From assembly GCA_022790685.1 (NCBI GenBank), contig JAAVXQ010000124.1, positions 1-5,598 on the forward strand: a stretch of 5,598 nucleotides of DNA, in the 5' to 3' direction. A model generated the notes under the pieces. It was not told where the DNA came from, did no database searches, and worked only from the letters and a program-made list of their open reading frames with translations. This stretch comes from Clostridia bacterium (GTDB lineage: Bacteria; Bacillota; Clostridia; TANB77; CAG-508). Below, one piece after another: positions 4,831 through 5,598 of the stretch (its first letter is position 1; every line of letters starts with the position of its first letter). The position numbers and the translations under genes were made by a program.

Positions 4831-5598
4831 TTATTTTCCATGACATTTTTTATATTTTAACCCACTTCCACACCAACATTTTTCATTTCTTCCAATTTTT
4901 TCTTTTTTTGTGATATATTTAGGCTGAATCCAGGCCAACTCAATATTTCCTCTTTTTTCGTGATAAAATTTTCTCCAACAATCCTGAGACATTCCTCCAT
5001 TCTTTAAAATTGTATTTCCATCAATATTATAATCTACAATACAAATACTATTACTGTTAGATTGACATAATTTAAATCCATCTCTTATATCATTATGATA
5101 AACATTTAAATATATTGAATCTGCTTCCATTTGACCTTGTTTTATGTGAATTTTGGTATTTGTAAATCTATTATCAATTGTCTTTAACCAATCAATAGCT
5201 TTTTCTATTCTTTTTATTATCTCCTCTTTATCACTTGTTTCTCCTACAAATAAATTAGCCTTTAATCTTTTCCTATTTTCTATACTTATATCTTCAACCA
5301 TTAAAATTTTAATTTCATCATCTGAATATGTTGGGTATTTATAATATTTTATTTCTTTAAGAGATGCACTTTTTACTTCTTCTGGGAAAGGAACTTGTAC
5401 ATCTCCTCTTTTTATTGCATTTTTTAAACATTCATTTAACATTTCATGATTATCGATAAATCTTATTATATCATCTTTAGTTAGTCTTATAAAACAAATT
5501 AATAATCTATCGTTTTCCACATTAACGTGGTATTGCTCATACTGAGAATATTCTTTATAAACATTCACAATTAATTCAATAGCAGTTTGTATCAAAAA
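4831..5598 (-). CDS. SEC-C motif protein, 5' end cut by window edge
   Basis: The frame is open to the right edge (255 codons visible). A TTG at 5593-5595 is preceded only by T residues with no visible ribosome binding site, so the true start is probably beyond the window. The C-terminus carries a canonical SEC-C zinc motif, IGRNEKCWCGSGLKYKKCHG (234-253 counted from that TTG): C240-x-C242-x8-C251-H252. This motif, named from SecA, binds zinc and occurs in many otherwise unrelated proteins, where it is thought to mediate protein or ribosome contacts. The rest of the protein (residues 1-230) is hydrophilic, lacks membrane segments and is not recognised. It has Lys/Glu-rich helices around 103-140 and a beta-rich looking stretch at 147-192. 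It stands upstream of the RhuM-DUF2971 pair on the same strand and may belong to the same accessory block. It is not SecA itself: it has no helicase motifs. Confidence 0.8.
   Translation of the reverse strand, partial: FLIQTAIELIVNVYKEYSQYEQYHVNVENDRLLICFIRLTKDDIIRFIDNHEMLNECLKNAIKRGDVQVPFPEEVKSASLKEIKYYKYPTYSDDEIKILMVEDISIENRKRLKANLFVGETSDKEEIIKRIEKAIDWLKTIDNRFTNTKIHIKQGQMEADSIYLNVYHNDIRDGFKLCQSNSNSICIVDYNIDGNTILKNGGMSQDCWRKFYHEKRGNIELAWIQPKYITKKEKIGRNEKCWCGSGLKYKKCHGK

Overview
This is an AT-rich window (about three quarters A+T by eye) with strong AGGAGG-type ribosome binding sites, TTGACG/TATAAT-type promoter elements and U-tract terminators. It suggests a low-GC Gram-positive, most likely a member of the Clostridia; the genus cannot be fixed from this sequence. 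Every gene I can support lies on the minus strand, so the natural reading order is from high to low coordinates.

Right part (5598 to about 2440): an accessory block. It holds a 5'-truncated protein ending in a SEC-C zinc motif, a RhuM-family protein, and a DUF2971 protein whose ATG directly abuts the RhuM stop codon. Just after the DUF2971 gene is a short, relatively GC-rich stretch. One frame of it reads like the last residues of a RumA/RlmD-type rRNA uracil methyltransferase (QTSHVECVA...), with short direct repeats on its DUF2971 side. The simplest reading is the distal attachment site of an integrated element whose intact target gene lies beyond coordinate 5598. This is inference from a short match.

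Middle (2050 to 2347): a textbook-looking attenuator. A promoter (TTGACG, 17 bp, TATAAT) is followed by a short 5' UTR, a good ribosome binding site and an 18-codon leader peptide, MKLEIFLNSKLHHHRRSL. Next come several mutually exclusive RNA stems, a long intrinsic terminator, and then the ribosome binding site of the first gene. The first 19 nt of the predicted transcript also pair almost perfectly with the segment straddling the end of the terminator U-tract.

Left part (2050 to 1): the controlled operon is a GNAT acetyltransferase followed 14 bp later by an M20-family metallo-deacylase/peptidase with a complete set of expected catalytic positions. A 78-bp imperfect hairpin with a U-tract ends it. 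After a short gap, the beginning of an inorganic-pyrophosphatase-like gene runs off the left edge.

The most interesting system is the leader-peptide attenuator controlling the acetyltransferase/deacylase pair. Its inducer is unknown: a ribosome-targeting drug or a shortage of charged His/Arg tRNA are the obvious candidates. The second point of interest is the RhuM-DUF2971 pair as a possible defence-type module beside a probable integration site.
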